The translations under genes and the position numbers were made by a program. A model generated the notes under the pieces. It searched no databases, was not told the origin of the DNA, and saw only the letters and a list, made by a program, of their open reading frames with translations. A stretch of DNA of 64,000 nt. Origin: Parabacteroides sp. (GTDB lineage: Bacteria > Bacteroidota > Bacteroidia > Bacteroidales > Tannerellaceae). Shown piece by piece: positions 34,194-42,725 of this stretch. The stretch covers positions 1 through 64,000 of the forward strand of contig JALFJR010000011.1 in the NCBI GenBank assembly GCA_022775005.1. The letters run 5' to 3'. Positions within the stretch are counted from its first letter, which is position 1, and each line of letters begins with the position of its first letter.

Positions 34194-35013
34194 ACAGTTC
34201 GATATAGATGTAGGCGGCCGGTATAGCTAACAATACGCTGTCAAACCGGTCGAGCATGCCGCCATGTCCAGGAAGCACATGACCTGAGTCTTTGATACCT
34301 AATTGCCGTTTCAGTAAGGACTCAATCAGGTCTCCCCACGTGCCAAATACTACTACAACTACCGCTAATCCTAACCATTGTGCAGCACTATATGTGGGTA
34401 GCAAATAGGCAAATGCCTGTGAGGCAAGCAGGGCGAAGAGTAAACCGCCTACAAATCCCTCCCATGATTTCTTCGGAGAGATGCGTTCAAATAGCCGATG
34501 CTTTCCAAATAGTGAGCCAATACAATAGGCACCCGTGTCATTCAACCAAATAAGTACGAAGAGCGCCAGGGCGAAGTAGGGTATATGGACAATCTCTCCC
34601 GGATAACCAGTCACAGAGGTCAATAAGTTCAGCAACGAGAAGGAGCCTGCGCAATAGAACTGTCCGAAGAGGGTAACTGTCCACCGCTTTAGGGGATTAT
34701 CTTCCTTCTCATAGAGTGGAGCGATCAGCGTGATTAGTAAGAAAAAGAGATAGGGGAGGAATATCCAGCGTTCCGTCAAGTCATGTGTGTAGCTAAAAGT
34801 GGCAGCAAATAAATAAGCGCCTCCTAAAGCGCAAAACAGGCGATTGAGATGACTTTGTGTTTGGGATAATGTCAACCCGTAAAATTCCCACAAAGTTAAT
34901 CCGGTAATCAGCCCAAATACCACTAAGAAATAATAAGAATGAATATAGATGGCACTGACCAATATCGCCACGAAGACGATACCTGTCAGTGCTCTTGTGA
35001 TGAAATTTTTCAA
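34180..35013 (-). CDS. cdsA: Phosphatidate cytidylyltransferase
   Basis: The 277-residue inner membrane enzyme makes CDP-diacylglycerol from phosphatidic acid and CTP. It has about eight membrane helices and the C-terminal family signature GDLIESLLKRQLGIKDSGHV followed by LPGHGGMLDRFDS; the SPKKSWEGFVGG block is near residue 178. It starts 27 bp after ftsH on the same strand, the usual Bacteroidales order rsfS-ftsH-cdsA. Its 3' end overlaps porT by 14 bp on the other strand. Confidence 0.95.
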   Translation of the reverse strand: MKNFITRALTGIVFVAILVSAIYIHSYYFLVVFGLITGLTLWEFYGLTLSQTQSHLNRLFCALGGAYLFAATFSYTHDLTERWIFLPYLFFLLITLIAPLYEKEDNPLKRWTVTLFGQFYCAGSFSLLNLLTSVTGYPGEIVHIPYFALALFVLIWLNDTGAYCIGSLFGKHRLFERISPKKSWEGFVGGLLFALLASQAFAYLLPTYSAAQWLGLAVVVVVFGTWGDLIESLLKRQLGIKDSGHVLPGHGGMLDRFDSVLLAIPAAYIYIELFIRN

Positions 35014-35040
35014 AGCGTTGTGTTTTTATGGATGGATAAA

Positions 35041-37071
35041 TCAGGCTTCCGTTGTGGCTGCCGTAGGTTGTTTATCGTTATTGTCACTGGCCTTAGCCTG
35101 CTCCTCAGCCGCTTTCTCGTTGGCTTTCTCTTGCAGCTGTAAGATCTCTTGTGAGCGAGAAATCCATTGACGTTTGCCGAAGATATGCTCTACGTCTTCC
35201 GAATAAATCACCTCTCGTTCCAGTAGGACCTGTGCCAGTTGGTGATGCCCGTCCGAATGTTTAGAAAGAATCTCTTTAGCTCGTTCGTATTGCTCATCGA
35301 TAATCTGTTGTACCTCGCTGTCAATCAACTTGGCAGTATCTTCGCTATAAGGCTTGGTGAAGCCCCAGTCTTGTCCTGTTGAGTCGTAATAGTTGAGGTT
35401 GGGCAGGCGTTTGCTCATGCCGAAATAAACCACCATAGCGTAGGCTTGTTTCGTGACACGCTCTAAGTCATTGGCTGCGCCGGTCGAGATCTTACCAAGA
35501 AACAATTCTTCAGCAGCACGTCCACCTAAAGTGGCGCACATCTCATCCTGTAACTGTTCTTTGGTAGTAATCTGTCGCTCCTCCGGTAGGTACCAAGCGG
35601 CACCTAACGCCTTTCCACGGGGCACGATGGTAACCTTCACCAACGGATTAGCATGTTCCAACAACCAACTCAAGGTGGCATGGCCAGCCTCGTGTGTGGC
35701 AATGCTCTTGCGTTCCTCCTCAGTCATGATGCAAGACCGCTTTTCCAATCCACCCACAATACGATCTACGGCATTCATGAAGTCCTCCTTTTGCACGAAA
35801 CTCTTGCCTTTGCGGGCTGCGATCAATGCTGCTTCGTTGCAAACGTTGGCAATGTCTGCTCCGGAGAAACCCGGGGTTTGACGAGCTAAGAATTCAGCGT
35901 CCACACTTTCATCGATCTTGATAGGACGTAAGTGCACGCCGAAGATCTCTTTGCGCTCGTTCAGGTCGGGTAGCTCCACGTGGATCTGTCGATCGAAACG
36001 TCCGGCACGCAGCAATGCTTTATCTAAGATGTCTGCTCGGTTAGTGGCCGCTAAGATGATGACACCACTATTAGAGCCAAAACCATCCATTTCTGTTAGT
36101 AACTGATTAAGCGTGTTTTCTCGCTCATCGTTGCTTGCCATATTGGCATTCTTACCACGAGCACGCCCTACAGCATCAATCTCGTCGATAAAAACAATAC
36201 AGGGTGCCTTTTCCTTTGCTTGGCGAAAGAGGTCTCGTACGCGTGAGGCACCTACACCGACAAACATTTCTACAAAATCAGATCCAGACAAAGAGAAAAA
36301 CGGTACATCTGCTTCGCCAGCTACCGCCTTTGCCAAGAGGGTTTTACCCGTTCCCGGAGGACCTACCAACAGTGCTCCCTTGGGAATCTTTCCACCTAAT
36401 TCTGTGTATTTGCCGGGATTCTTCAAGAATGAAACGATTTCCTCAACCTCTTGCTTGGCCTCAGCTAACCCAGCTACATCCTTGAAGGTCACCTTGCGAT
36501 CCGACTCCTTGTCAAAGAGTTGAGCTTTGGCTCGTCCTACGCTAAATACACTACCGGGACCAGAGCCAGCACCGCCTGACATGCGTCGCATTAAAAAGAT
36601 CCAGACTAAGATCAGCAGGATCATTGGGCCAAAAGAGACGATGAAACTCCAAATGGTGTCGTCGCCTTCTTCAAATCGTACTTTCGTGCTGATCTGATTG
36701 GAGCTTACAGCCTTATCATAGAAGTCGGAGAATTTATCTGCGGAGGGAATTGTTACATAAATTTTGGGGCTGTTGCCCAATTTCTGGTAGTCATAGTTTG
36801 AACCGAACACCTGCTCTATCTTATCTTTGCGCACAGTAGCCTCCACCACATTGCGCTTGTTGAAAACTGTCATTTGCTCAAAGGTGTTCTCTTCTGCCAA
36901 TTTCTGAAACTCTGTCCATCCCAGTTCTTTAGAGCTAACGGAGTCATTACTCATATATAGCGCAACGAGCAACAGGAAGATGAGTCCATACATCCAATAG
37001 AAATTGAAACGAAACATCTTCTGCTTGCCGTTTTTTGAGGGAGGACTAAAAGGGGTATTCTTATTTTCCAT
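35041..37071 (-). CDS. ftsH: ATP-dependent zinc metalloprotease FtsH
   Basis: The 676-residue protein has two membrane helices (residues 22-40 and 144-161) bracketing a periplasmic domain. The AAA+ module follows, with Walker A GPPGTGKT at 237-244, Walker [11 protein letters not shown] near 291-300 and the second region of homology RAGRFDRQI near 355. The zinc protease motif HEAGH is at 460-464. The hexamer degrades membrane proteins and regulators. The acidic and glutamine-rich C-terminal tail is normal for the phylum. It lies 17 bp after rsfS and 27 bp before cdsA and is surely in one operon with them. Confidence 0.97.
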   Translation of the reverse strand: MENKNTPFSPPSKNGKQKMFRFNFYWMYGLIFLLLVALYMSNDSVSSKELGWTEFQKLAEENTFEQMTVFNKRNVVEATVRKDKIEQVFGSNYDYQKLGNSPKIYVTIPSADKFSDFYDKAVSSNQISTKVRFEEGDDTIWSFIVSFGPMILLILVWIFLMRRMSGGAGSGPGSVFSVGRAKAQLFDKESDRKVTFKDVAGLAEAKQEVEEIVSFLKNPGKYTELGGKIPKGALLVGPPGTGKTLLAKAVAGEADVPFFSLSGSDFVEMFVGVGASRVRDLFRQAKEKAPCIVFIDEIDAVGRARGKNANMASNDERENTLNQLLTEMDGFGSNSGVIILAATNRADILDKALLRAGRFDRQIHVELPDLNERKEIFGVHLRPIKIDESVDAEFLARQTPGFSGADIANVCNEAALIAARKGKSFVQKEDFMNAVDRIVGGLEKRSCIMTEEERKSIATHEAGHATLSWLLEHANPLVKVTIVPRGKALGAAWYLPEERQITTKEQLQDEMCATLGGRAAEELFLGKISTGAANDLERVTKQAYAMVVYFGMSKRLPNLNYYDSTGQDWGFTKPYSEDTAKLIDSEVQQIIDEQYERAKEILSKHSDGHHQLAQVLLEREVIYSEDVEHIFGKRQWISRSQEILQLQEKANEKAAEEQAKASDNNDKQPTAATTEA

Positions 37072-37088
37072 ACGTCATGTTCTAATGC

Positions 37089-37448
37089 TCAGGCAATATC
37101 TGGAATTGATGTTACTTGGGCGTCTGCCCAAAGATTCTCAAGATTGTAAAAAGCTCGTCGCTCAGGCAAGAAAATATGAACTAATACGGTTCCATAGTCC
37201 ATGCCGATCCATTGAGCTCCTTGATGGCCATCGATAGAGAGAGGTTTCTCATTGGCATTGCGGCGAGCAAAATCCCAAACGGAGTCCGACAGGGCTGATA
37301 CCTGAGTTGGGGTGTTGCCTTCACAAATGACCATGTACTGGCAAATGGCACCTACGGTCTGGCTTAAATCTACTGTGACGATGTTTTTACCTTTTTTCTC
37401 TTGCATGCCCTCTACAATGGCCTGCACTAATGCTTTTGTTTGATCCAT
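37089..37448 (-). CDS. rsfS: Ribosomal silencing factor RsfS
   Basis: The 119-residue protein has the RsfS/Iojap fold: VDLSQTVGAICQYMVICEG near residues 25-43 and SIDGHQGAQWIGMDYGTVLVHIFLPERRAFYNLENLW near 70-106. It binds ribosomal protein L14 (uL14) and blocks subunit joining during starvation. It opens the rsfS-ftsH-cdsA operon. The start is the ATG at 37448. Confidence 0.93.
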   Translation of the reverse strand: MDQTKALVQAIVEGMQEKKGKNIVTVDLSQTVGAICQYMVICEGNTPTQVSALSDSVWDFARRNANEKPLSIDGHQGAQWIGMDYGTVLVHIFLPERRAFYNLENLWADAQVTSIPDIA

Positions 37449-37622
37449 TATTCTGATTTAACTTTTCTGCTTATGCGAATACATTATTATTTTGAACTTG
37501 CAAAGATAGTTCTTATTTCCTTTCCGCTACCTTTGTCTGCTGATAATATTAGGTATAAACTCCTCTCATTACAACAGCAGAGCCTCTTTTTTGTTCGTCG
37601 ATTGAAAAAAAAGAGGAGAAAA

Positions 37623-37653
37623 TTTGCAGTTTATGAAAAAGTGGTTACCTTTG
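37623..37653 (+). promoter_or_regulatory. Promoter of the tRNA-Gln genes
   Basis: TTTG at 37623-37626 (from ATTTGC), a 19-bp spacer and TACCTTTG at 37646-37653 make a full Bacteroidetes promoter. The transcript would begin near 37658-37660, about 28 nt before the first tRNA. Confidence 0.75.
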
Positions 37654-37686
37654 CAGCGTCTAACAAGAGGGTTAGGCGCAAGGTAT

Positions 37687-37757
37687 TGTTCTATGGTGTA
37701 ATGGTAGCACAACAGATTCTGGTCCTGTTTGTCTTGGTTCGAATCCGAGTAGAACAA
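37687..37757 (+). tRNA. tRNA-Gln (anticodon CTG), copy 1
   Basis: The 71-nt cloverleaf has acceptor arms TGTTCTA and TAGAACA, a D-loop GGTGTAATGGTAGCAC, the anticodon loop TTCTGGT with anticodon CTG, and the T-loop GGTTCGAATCC. CCA is not encoded. One A/C mismatch closes the anticodon stem next to the loop, as the base pairs read in DNA. It is identical to copy 2. Confidence 0.93.
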
Positions 37758-37790
37758 CTCTTTTGAAAGTATATTGCGATGTTTTTACAT

Positions 37791-37861
37791 TGTTCTATGG
37801 TGTAATGGTAGCACAACAGATTCTGGTCCTGTTTGTCTTGGTTCGAATCCGAGTAGAACAA
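37791..37861 (+). tRNA. tRNA-Gln (anticodon CTG), copy 2
   Basis: An exact 71-nt repeat of the first tRNA gene, 33 bp downstream, sharing the upstream promoter. CCA is not encoded. A terminator follows within 10 bp. Confidence 0.93.
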
Positions 37862-37866
37862 CCTTT

Positions 37867-37899
37867 CCCGTCTTCTCATTGAGAGGGCGGGATTTTTTT
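37867..37899 (+). terminator. Intrinsic terminator of the tRNA-Gln unit
   Basis: CCCGTCTTCTC and GAGAGGGCGGG pair with two G-U pairs around ATT, followed by a run of seven T. Confidence 0.85.
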
Positions 37900-37958
37900 G
37901 TCTTCCTTGTAGATTATGGCTCGATAGATTTTTAGTGGGGATAGCCCTCCAAAAACAG

Positions 37959-37993
37959 AGGCTGCACCGTAAAACTCAATTACGACACAGCCT
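37959..37993. repeat. Dispersed hairpin element, copy 1 (minus orientation)
   Basis: The 35-nt element is close to the reverse complement of the one at 58272-58307. The shared core reads AGGCTGTG, CGTAA, then TTTACGG and CAGCCT. It can fold into one long hairpin. It lies between the tRNA terminator and the ThuA remnant. Confidence 0.75.
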
Positions 37994-38066
37994 CAGGGAT
38001 GACGGATTGAGCCAGATTGTTAGGGGTATGTGGCCGGCTGGAAGGCTTTTAATAGTTTTTCGCCAT

Positions 38067-38504
38067 CTATTTCAAGTTAATAAATGGATTCCCCTTCGGG
38101 CTACGGCTTACTACCCAACGGAAAGCGTTGGTGAAAAGCAAGTTTTGAGTAGCATCTCCAAAGCCTTCCTTCCCATGGCCAGTATTGAGATAGACCATAC
38201 GATACTTGGTATTGGTCCAGGCAATGGGAAAATCACCTCTCTTCACTACGTCCTTAATCCCGAATGGATACATCTTGGGTGAGATGGAGAGCCGCACCAA
38301 TACATCTTTGTTTAGCCGGGGAGAAGGTTCCCACTGATAGAACTCACTCGCGGGCGCTACCCATTGCTTAGGCAATGTATAGGTGATACGGTGGTCAGGA
38401 TAATCACACTCTACGAGAGCGGCCTGTGGAGGCCAGTTGTTGCAATAGAACTGACCGCATGACCCTATAATTCCTTCGTTGCAGGTCCGTTGTTCCTCCG
38501 CTCT
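38067..38504 (-). pseudogene. ThuA-like domain gene, C-terminal remnant
   Basis: Only about 145 residues of a ThuA (trehalose-utilisation type, glutamine amidotransferase-like) domain remain. They begin near CNEGIIGSCGQFY, continue through DYPDHRITYTLPKQW and end with FPIAWTNTKYRMVYLNTGH and a normal-looking stop. ThuA domains are usually over 200 residues. Upstream, the frame runs into the dyad-repeat array and meets a TAG at 38553-38555, with no start codon before it. TTG 38375 could start a 102-residue piece, but that would begin inside the fold. The most likely history is loss of the 5' half together with insertion or growth of the repeats. Confidence 0.7.
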
Positions 38505-38600
38505 TCCTCTATACCAAACTCGGTGATCCTCTAAACCAAAGTCGGTGGAGCTCTAATCCCAGATTAGAGCTTCATAAGCGTTTCACCGAACTTGGTGCTT
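38505..38600. repeat. Dyad-repeat cluster downstream of dnaG
   Basis: Two tandem 22-nt units (38505-38526 and 38527-38548) read TCCTCTAWACCAAANTCGGT and are followed by a perfect hairpin, GCTCTAATC-CCA-GATTAGAGC, at 38550-38570. A second hairpin, CACC-GAACTT-GGTG, at 38584-38597 is followed on the plus strand by CTTTTT. The cluster ends two bases before the dnaG stop. The CTCTAA motif links it to the arrays at 2.1 and 42.3 kb. Confidence 0.75.
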
Positions 38601-38601
38601 T

Positions 38602-40686
38602 TTACATCCGTAAGATGATTCGTTCGCCCAACTGCTTGCAGAGCAGACGGCGCAGGTTGTTCAGCTCGTTGAGCTGTCGCATCAAGGTTAGCGTCTCCTC
38701 GTCGGTTTGGGCTTCTTTGATGCATTGTTGTAACTGTTTGATTGACTCTTGAATGTGTGCCTCTTTGAGGGCATACAGTTCTTGAGGCACCACAAAGTCC
38801 AATCGCTCGCTCTCTGGCTCGATCGTTTGATACTTGGAGTGGTACTTGCTCAACTGATACTTTTCGCTCGCTAAGTTGGCGGCCAATAGGCTGATCTGTG
38901 CATCGGGATGGGCTAAGAAATAGCGGTAGGCCGTAAATCCTTCCTCTGTACAATGTGCCGCAGCCTCCTCTAAAATCTGCTTATAAAGCGGGTGGACGAT
39001 CTGAATCCCATCTCGGTCAAGGTCGAAACGGACATACTCCGCCAAACGCATCTGGATCTGCTCTTGGGTCTGCTCATCTTGGTAGTCAAAGATGATACGC
39101 TCGCCATAGCGCACGATGTAGCGCACGAGTGATTGCTCATACGCTTCATAAGGGGAAGGGGCTTGCACCTTCGGATCCTCTTGAGGGGTTTGAGGCGTCT
39201 GCTGTGCCACCTCCTCCTCTAATGGAATCAACTCAAAAGAAGGTGGTTCGCTGGGTGAGGCTGTGTCATTAGGTGGTGACACAGGTGGTGCAGCTTCGGC
39301 GGGAAGTGGAGGAGGGGGAGGCGCCTCCTGTAAAGGGGTAGTCGGGGATATACGAGTGGCATAGTTGCTCGCACCTCGCTGCTCCTGCTGTAATCGCAGT
39401 CGGTTGACCTCTTTCAGCAGGACCTGTTCGTCGATACCCATCGTTTCGCTGCACTCGCGCAAATAGACCGCACGGGCGATGTTGTTGGGGATGATAGCGA
39501 TGGTGCGCAAGATGTCGTTGATCACGTTGGAGCGCTTGATTGGATCGTCAGCAGACTCTTGCAAGAGTAATCGCATCTTGAAACGAATGAAGTCGGTCTC
39601 GTTCTCCTTGATATAGGTATCGAAGGCGGATGCCCCACGACGAGCGAATGAGTCGGGATCCTCTCCGTCGGGCAGTAATACGACCTTCACGTTCATGCCC
39701 TCTTCAATCAACATGCCAATGCCTCGCAGAGCGGCCTTTATGCCGGCAGCGTCACCATCATAAAGCACAGTGATGTTTTCCGTGAAGCGATGAATCAAGC
39801 GGATTTGTCCTTGTGTCAAGGCCGTTCCCGAGGAGGCCACCACGTTCTCTACCCCCACTTGGTGCATACCTATGACATCCATGTAGCCCTCCACTAAGAA
39901 ACATTTATCTTGCTTCACGATGGCTTGTTTGGCGAAGAAGAGGCCATATAGCTCGTTGCTCTTGTGGTAGATCTCGCTCTCGGGCGAATTGACATACTTG
40001 GCGGTCTTTTCCCCTTTGCGCAAGACACGCCCGCCAAAGGCTACCACCTTGCCACTCAACGTATGTACCGGGAAGATGACACGCCCTCTGAAACGATCGT
40101 TCGCTCGCCCGTTCTCATAGGGAATGATCAATCCGGTCTTCTCTAAATAGTTTTGTTTGTAACCTGCGGCTGTGGCAGTGCGGAAGAGCGCGTCTCGCTG
40201 GTCGAGGCTGTAACCCAACTGAAACTTGCGGATGGTCTCCTCCCGCAAACCTCGCTCAGCAAAGTAACGCAAACCTACGCTGCGTCCCTCGGGATGCTCA
40301 TGTAACAACTGCTGGAAGTAATTCGAGGCCCAACTGTTGAGAATCAGCATACTCTCCCGGTCGTTGTGCGCCTGCTTCTCCTGCTCGGTCAGCTCGCGCT
40401 CTTTGATTTCTATGTTGTATTTCTTGGCTAAGAAACGCAAGGCTTCATAATAGGAGAGCTGCTCATGATTCATGATGAAATGCACGGGCGATCCTCCGGC
40501 CCCGCAAGCAAAACATTTACAGATGTTTTTGGCGGGAGAGACATAAAAAGAAGGACTCTTGTCTGCATGGAAAGGACATAATCCTACGTAGTTGACCCCG
40601 CGTTTCCGCAGGGTCACAAACTCAGAGACTACATCCACGATGTTGGCAGCCTCCAGGATTCGGTCTATTGTCGGTTGGTCGATCAT
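38602..40686 (-). CDS. dnaG: DNA primase
   Basis: The start is placed at ATG 40686 (MIDQPTIDRILEAANIVDVV); a longer frame upstream lacks homology. The 694-residue enzyme makes RNA primers at the replication fork. The zinc motif is Cys37, His40, Cys58, Cys61 (CPFH and CFACG). The catalytic core follows, with the Toprim blocks FLVEGYMDVIG and ITVLYDGDAAG. A proline-rich linker (about residues 435-475) leads to the helicase-binding C-terminal domain. The gene follows the cyclophilin gene by 46 bp and ends against the dyad-repeat cluster. Confidence 0.95.
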   Translation of the reverse strand: MIDQPTIDRILEAANIVDVVSEFVTLRKRGVNYVGLCPFHADKSPSFYVSPAKNICKCFACGAGGSPVHFIMNHEQLSYYEALRFLAKKYNIEIKERELTEQEKQAHNDRESMLILNSWASNYFQQLLHEHPEGRSVGLRYFAERGLREETIRKFQLGYSLDQRDALFRTATAAGYKQNYLEKTGLIIPYENGRANDRFRGRVIFPVHTLSGKVVAFGGRVLRKGEKTAKYVNSPESEIYHKSNELYGLFFAKQAIVKQDKCFLVEGYMDVIGMHQVGVENVVASSGTALTQGQIRLIHRFTENITVLYDGDAAGIKAALRGIGMLIEEGMNVKVVLLPDGEDPDSFARRGASAFDTYIKENETDFIRFKMRLLLQESADDPIKRSNVINDILRTIAIIPNNIARAVYLRECSETMGIDEQVLLKEVNRLRLQQEQRGASNYATRISPTTPLQEAPPPPPLPAEAAPPVSPPNDTASPSEPPSFELIPLEEEVAQQTPQTPQEDPKVQAPSPYEAYEQSLVRYIVRYGERIIFDYQDEQTQEQIQMRLAEYVRFDLDRDGIQIVHPLYKQILEEAAAHCTEEGFTAYRYFLAHPDAQISLLAANLASEKYQLSKYHSKYQTIEPESERLDFVVPQELYALKEAHIQESIKQLQQCIKEAQTDEETLTLMRQLNELNNLRRLLCKQLGERIILRM

Positions 40687-40732
40687 GCAGCAATGAAAAT
40701 TGGCACAAAAGTACGAATTGTTTCGTAATTCC

Positions 40733-42181
40733 TCACCATTCGAAGATAAACTCCGGATGGGCCGGATCTGCGATCGGCTGATCATCATTCTGATGGGCCG
40801 TCATGCGGAAATGGAGCTTTCCGGATTGGGCATCTCCTTCTAATCCTCCATTCGGTTGATCAGCTGATTGAGGGATAGCTGCATAGCTAATATCCTCCCG
40901 GCGACATTGCACGAATCGCTCTCCTGTTTCGGTCGTCCAATAATAGTCGAGCAATTCAATCCCTCCATCTGGACGTAAACGGAACTCCAGGTCATATTTT
41001 TCCACGCCATACCAATCCCGCAAGATGTAGCGTCCGTCTGCGTAAGCCTCTAAGGTGCTGGTTAATCCCGGTACGTTGCCCACCAAGGTGCTGTGTCCCT
41101 GCACACGCCAGATGGGTTTGGCTGGAGCCTCACCCCACATCAAGGTGTAGAGATGTCCACCATCCCATTGGCCTTCGGGTGTATATAGATAGGTATAGGC
41201 CCATACTCTTCCTTTTTGTCGATTACCATAGAAGCCTGAGCAAAGCGTGTTGGTCTCAACAAAAGGCCGGGGATAGATGGTGGCGGTCGGTAGTTGGGGT
41301 AAGCCGGTGGCCACATACGAATAGTTGCCTTTCACGGAGTCGGCCTCAACCACCTCGATCAGCGTGGAATCGGCGACTGTGCGTAAGACAAATGATACGT
41401 CATGCCCCGACACCCCATACCAGTTTCGGATGGTATAGAGCGAGTCGTATCGACACTCGATCACAGGGGTGATGCTATCCGCCAACCGATAGGCATCGAC
41501 GTAAACAGCCGGCTGCGACCAATAGACAGTTGGATCAGGTTCCTGTACCGTGGCTCGTCGGATCGTGACAGCCTGTAAGGGGCGATCCTGCTTGTTAGTG
41601 GGCACGGCTTGGATGCGTTCTACGACCTCCATACCTTTGATAACCTCGCCAAAAATCGTGTAACTGCCATCCAAGGCGGGAAGACCGGGGTGCTGTTGAT
41701 AGTAATGACGTACCTCTTCATCCATCTGGCAACGGCCATAGCTTCGTACTTGCATCAGCGAATCGGCACGTTGCAGCGCCTTTTCATCCAACGATTTACC
41801 CCAGGCAATGTAAAACTGTTCGCTGGCGCTCTTTAACTCATGGGTTGGGTCTGCCGTACAACGCCCCATCGCCAATACGCCTCGTCGGTGATACAGCTGT
41901 GGATAGCGAATCTCGGCGGGGATCACATCCTCGGCCTCCTCCTCGCCACATTGCACCACAAATCCCTCAATCACCCGATTGAAGTCTCTTCCATCATAAA
42001 CGCTCTCTTTTACTTTCTGCACGAAATGATCCCGGTGAAGAGGGGTCTCGTTGTAGAGGGCCAGCACGATCTCACCTTCTGTGGTGTCGAGTGTTACCCT
42101 TGTTTGCTCCTCAGCACTTTGTGCGTTGAGACTACATAAAGGGAGGAGCAGTCCCCAAAAATAGGTAATAAGCTTTTTCAT
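40733..42181 (-). CDS. Secreted cyclophilin-type prolyl isomerase with duplicated C-terminal module
   Basis: The 482-residue protein has a signal peptide ending near LNAQS. Residues about 25-215 are a cyclophilin-type peptidyl-prolyl isomerase (LDTTEGEIVLALYNETPLHRD, DFNRVIEGFVVQCG, SYTIFGEVIKGMEVVERI), with a divergent insertion between 85 and 165. The remaining 260 residues are not cyclophilin and contain two related modules, marked by TIRNWYGVSGHDVSFVLR near 250 and ILRDWYGVEKYDLEFRLRPDG near 385. The module is not one I can name. It probably acts in the periplasm on envelope proteins. It is the first gene of a unit with dnaG and has its own promoter. Confidence 0.8.
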   Translation of the reverse strand: MKKLITYFWGLLLPLCSLNAQSAEEQTRVTLDTTEGEIVLALYNETPLHRDHFVQKVKESVYDGRDFNRVIEGFVVQCGEEEAEDVIPAEIRYPQLYHRRGVLAMGRCTADPTHELKSASEQFYIAWGKSLDEKALQRADSLMQVRSYGRCQMDEEVRHYYQQHPGLPALDGSYTIFGEVIKGMEVVERIQAVPTNKQDRPLQAVTIRRATVQEPDPTVYWSQPAVYVDAYRLADSITPVIECRYDSLYTIRNWYGVSGHDVSFVLRTVADSTLIEVVEADSVKGNYSYVATGLPQLPTATIYPRPFVETNTLCSGFYGNRQKGRVWAYTYLYTPEGQWDGGHLYTLMWGEAPAKPIWRVQGHSTLVGNVPGLTSTLEAYADGRYILRDWYGVEKYDLEFRLRPDGGIELLDYYWTTETGERFVQCRREDISYAAIPQSADQPNGGLEGDAQSGKLHFRMTAHQNDDQPIADPAHPEFIFEW

Positions 42182-42208
42182 TGCGGATAGATTTATCTGT
42201 TACGGCTA

Positions 42209-42239
42209 CGAAAGTAGTTAAAATCGTTCAATCTCCAAA
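42209..42239 (-). promoter_or_regulatory. Promoter of the cyclophilin-dnaG unit
   Basis: On the minus strand TTTG (42239-42236), exactly 19 bp, then TACTTTCG (42216-42209), one mismatch to TAnnTTTG. The transcript would start about 20 nt before the ATG at 42181. Confidence 0.65.
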
Positions 42240-42271
42240 CACATACGTCCATTGCATTCCGGCGACTACAG

Positions 42272-42643
42272 ATCGTTTTTCTGTCTGGGAAAATACCTCT
42301 AATCCGTTAGAAGTCTTTTCCCAGCCTCGGACAGGAGTGTTACGCGTATAATACGCTTGTCCCGGTCTCGGACAAGAGTGTTACTCGAATAATGCTCTTT
42401 TCCCGGCGCGGGAAAGGAGTTCTAATCATTTAAAGGTCGTTTTTTAGTCCGGGAAAGAGCCTCTAATCGTTTTATAGGTCGTTTTTCTGTCTCGGAAAAT
42501 GCCTCTAATCCGATAGAAGTCTTTTCCCAGTCCAGATCAAGCGTGTTACCTGTATATTACGCTTTTCCCGGCGCGGGAAAGTGCCTCTAAACTATTAGAG
42601 GTGTTTTCCCGGCCTGGGAAAGTGCCTCTAAATAGTTAGAGGG
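42272..42643. repeat. Nine-unit tandem array of two-dyad repeats (39-43 nt per unit)
   Basis: Units begin at 42272, 42314, 42357, 42398, 42439, 42481, 42520, 42563 and 42603. Each unit has one dyad of the form TTTTCCCGGCGCGGGAAA and, in the other half, a second dyad such as CCTCTAA-ACTA-TTAGAGG. Several changes are compensated: TTTCCC with GGGAAA in some units, TTGTCC with GGACAA in the unit at 42357. It lies downstream of the sialate esterase stop and upstream of the cyclophilin promoter, in a 544-bp gap with no gene. Confidence 0.85.
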
Positions 42644-42684
42644 GGAACCCAGTCGGAATGCGTCCGATGTGAGTTCCCCTTTTT
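42642..42684 (+). terminator. Nested hairpin with T-run at the right end of the array
   Basis: GGGGAAC (42642-42648) pairs with GTTCCCC (42673-42679), with an inner stem TCGGA / TCCGA, followed by TTTTTG. On the plus strand it looks like an intrinsic terminator, although no plus-strand gene precedes it; an RNA from the array is the only candidate transcript. It also lies about 40 bp past the stop of the minus-strand esterase. Confidence 0.6.
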
Positions 42685-42725
42685 GCGCCCGCTCGTGGCC
42701 ATAAATTCTGTAAGCGCGAAGAGGT

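Noticed and set aside
37440..37766. Reading frames crossing the tRNA-Gln genes
   Set aside because: They run through folded RNA genes; the two frames share a sequence only because the tRNA is repeated.
38067..38375. Intact 102-residue protein starting at TTG 38375
   Set aside because: It would begin inside the ThuA fold, while homology continues upstream without a start codon; a pseudogene is more likely.
42272..42643. CRISPR array
   Set aside because: Units are directly adjacent with no unique spacers, the dyads vary from unit to unit and no cas gene is near.
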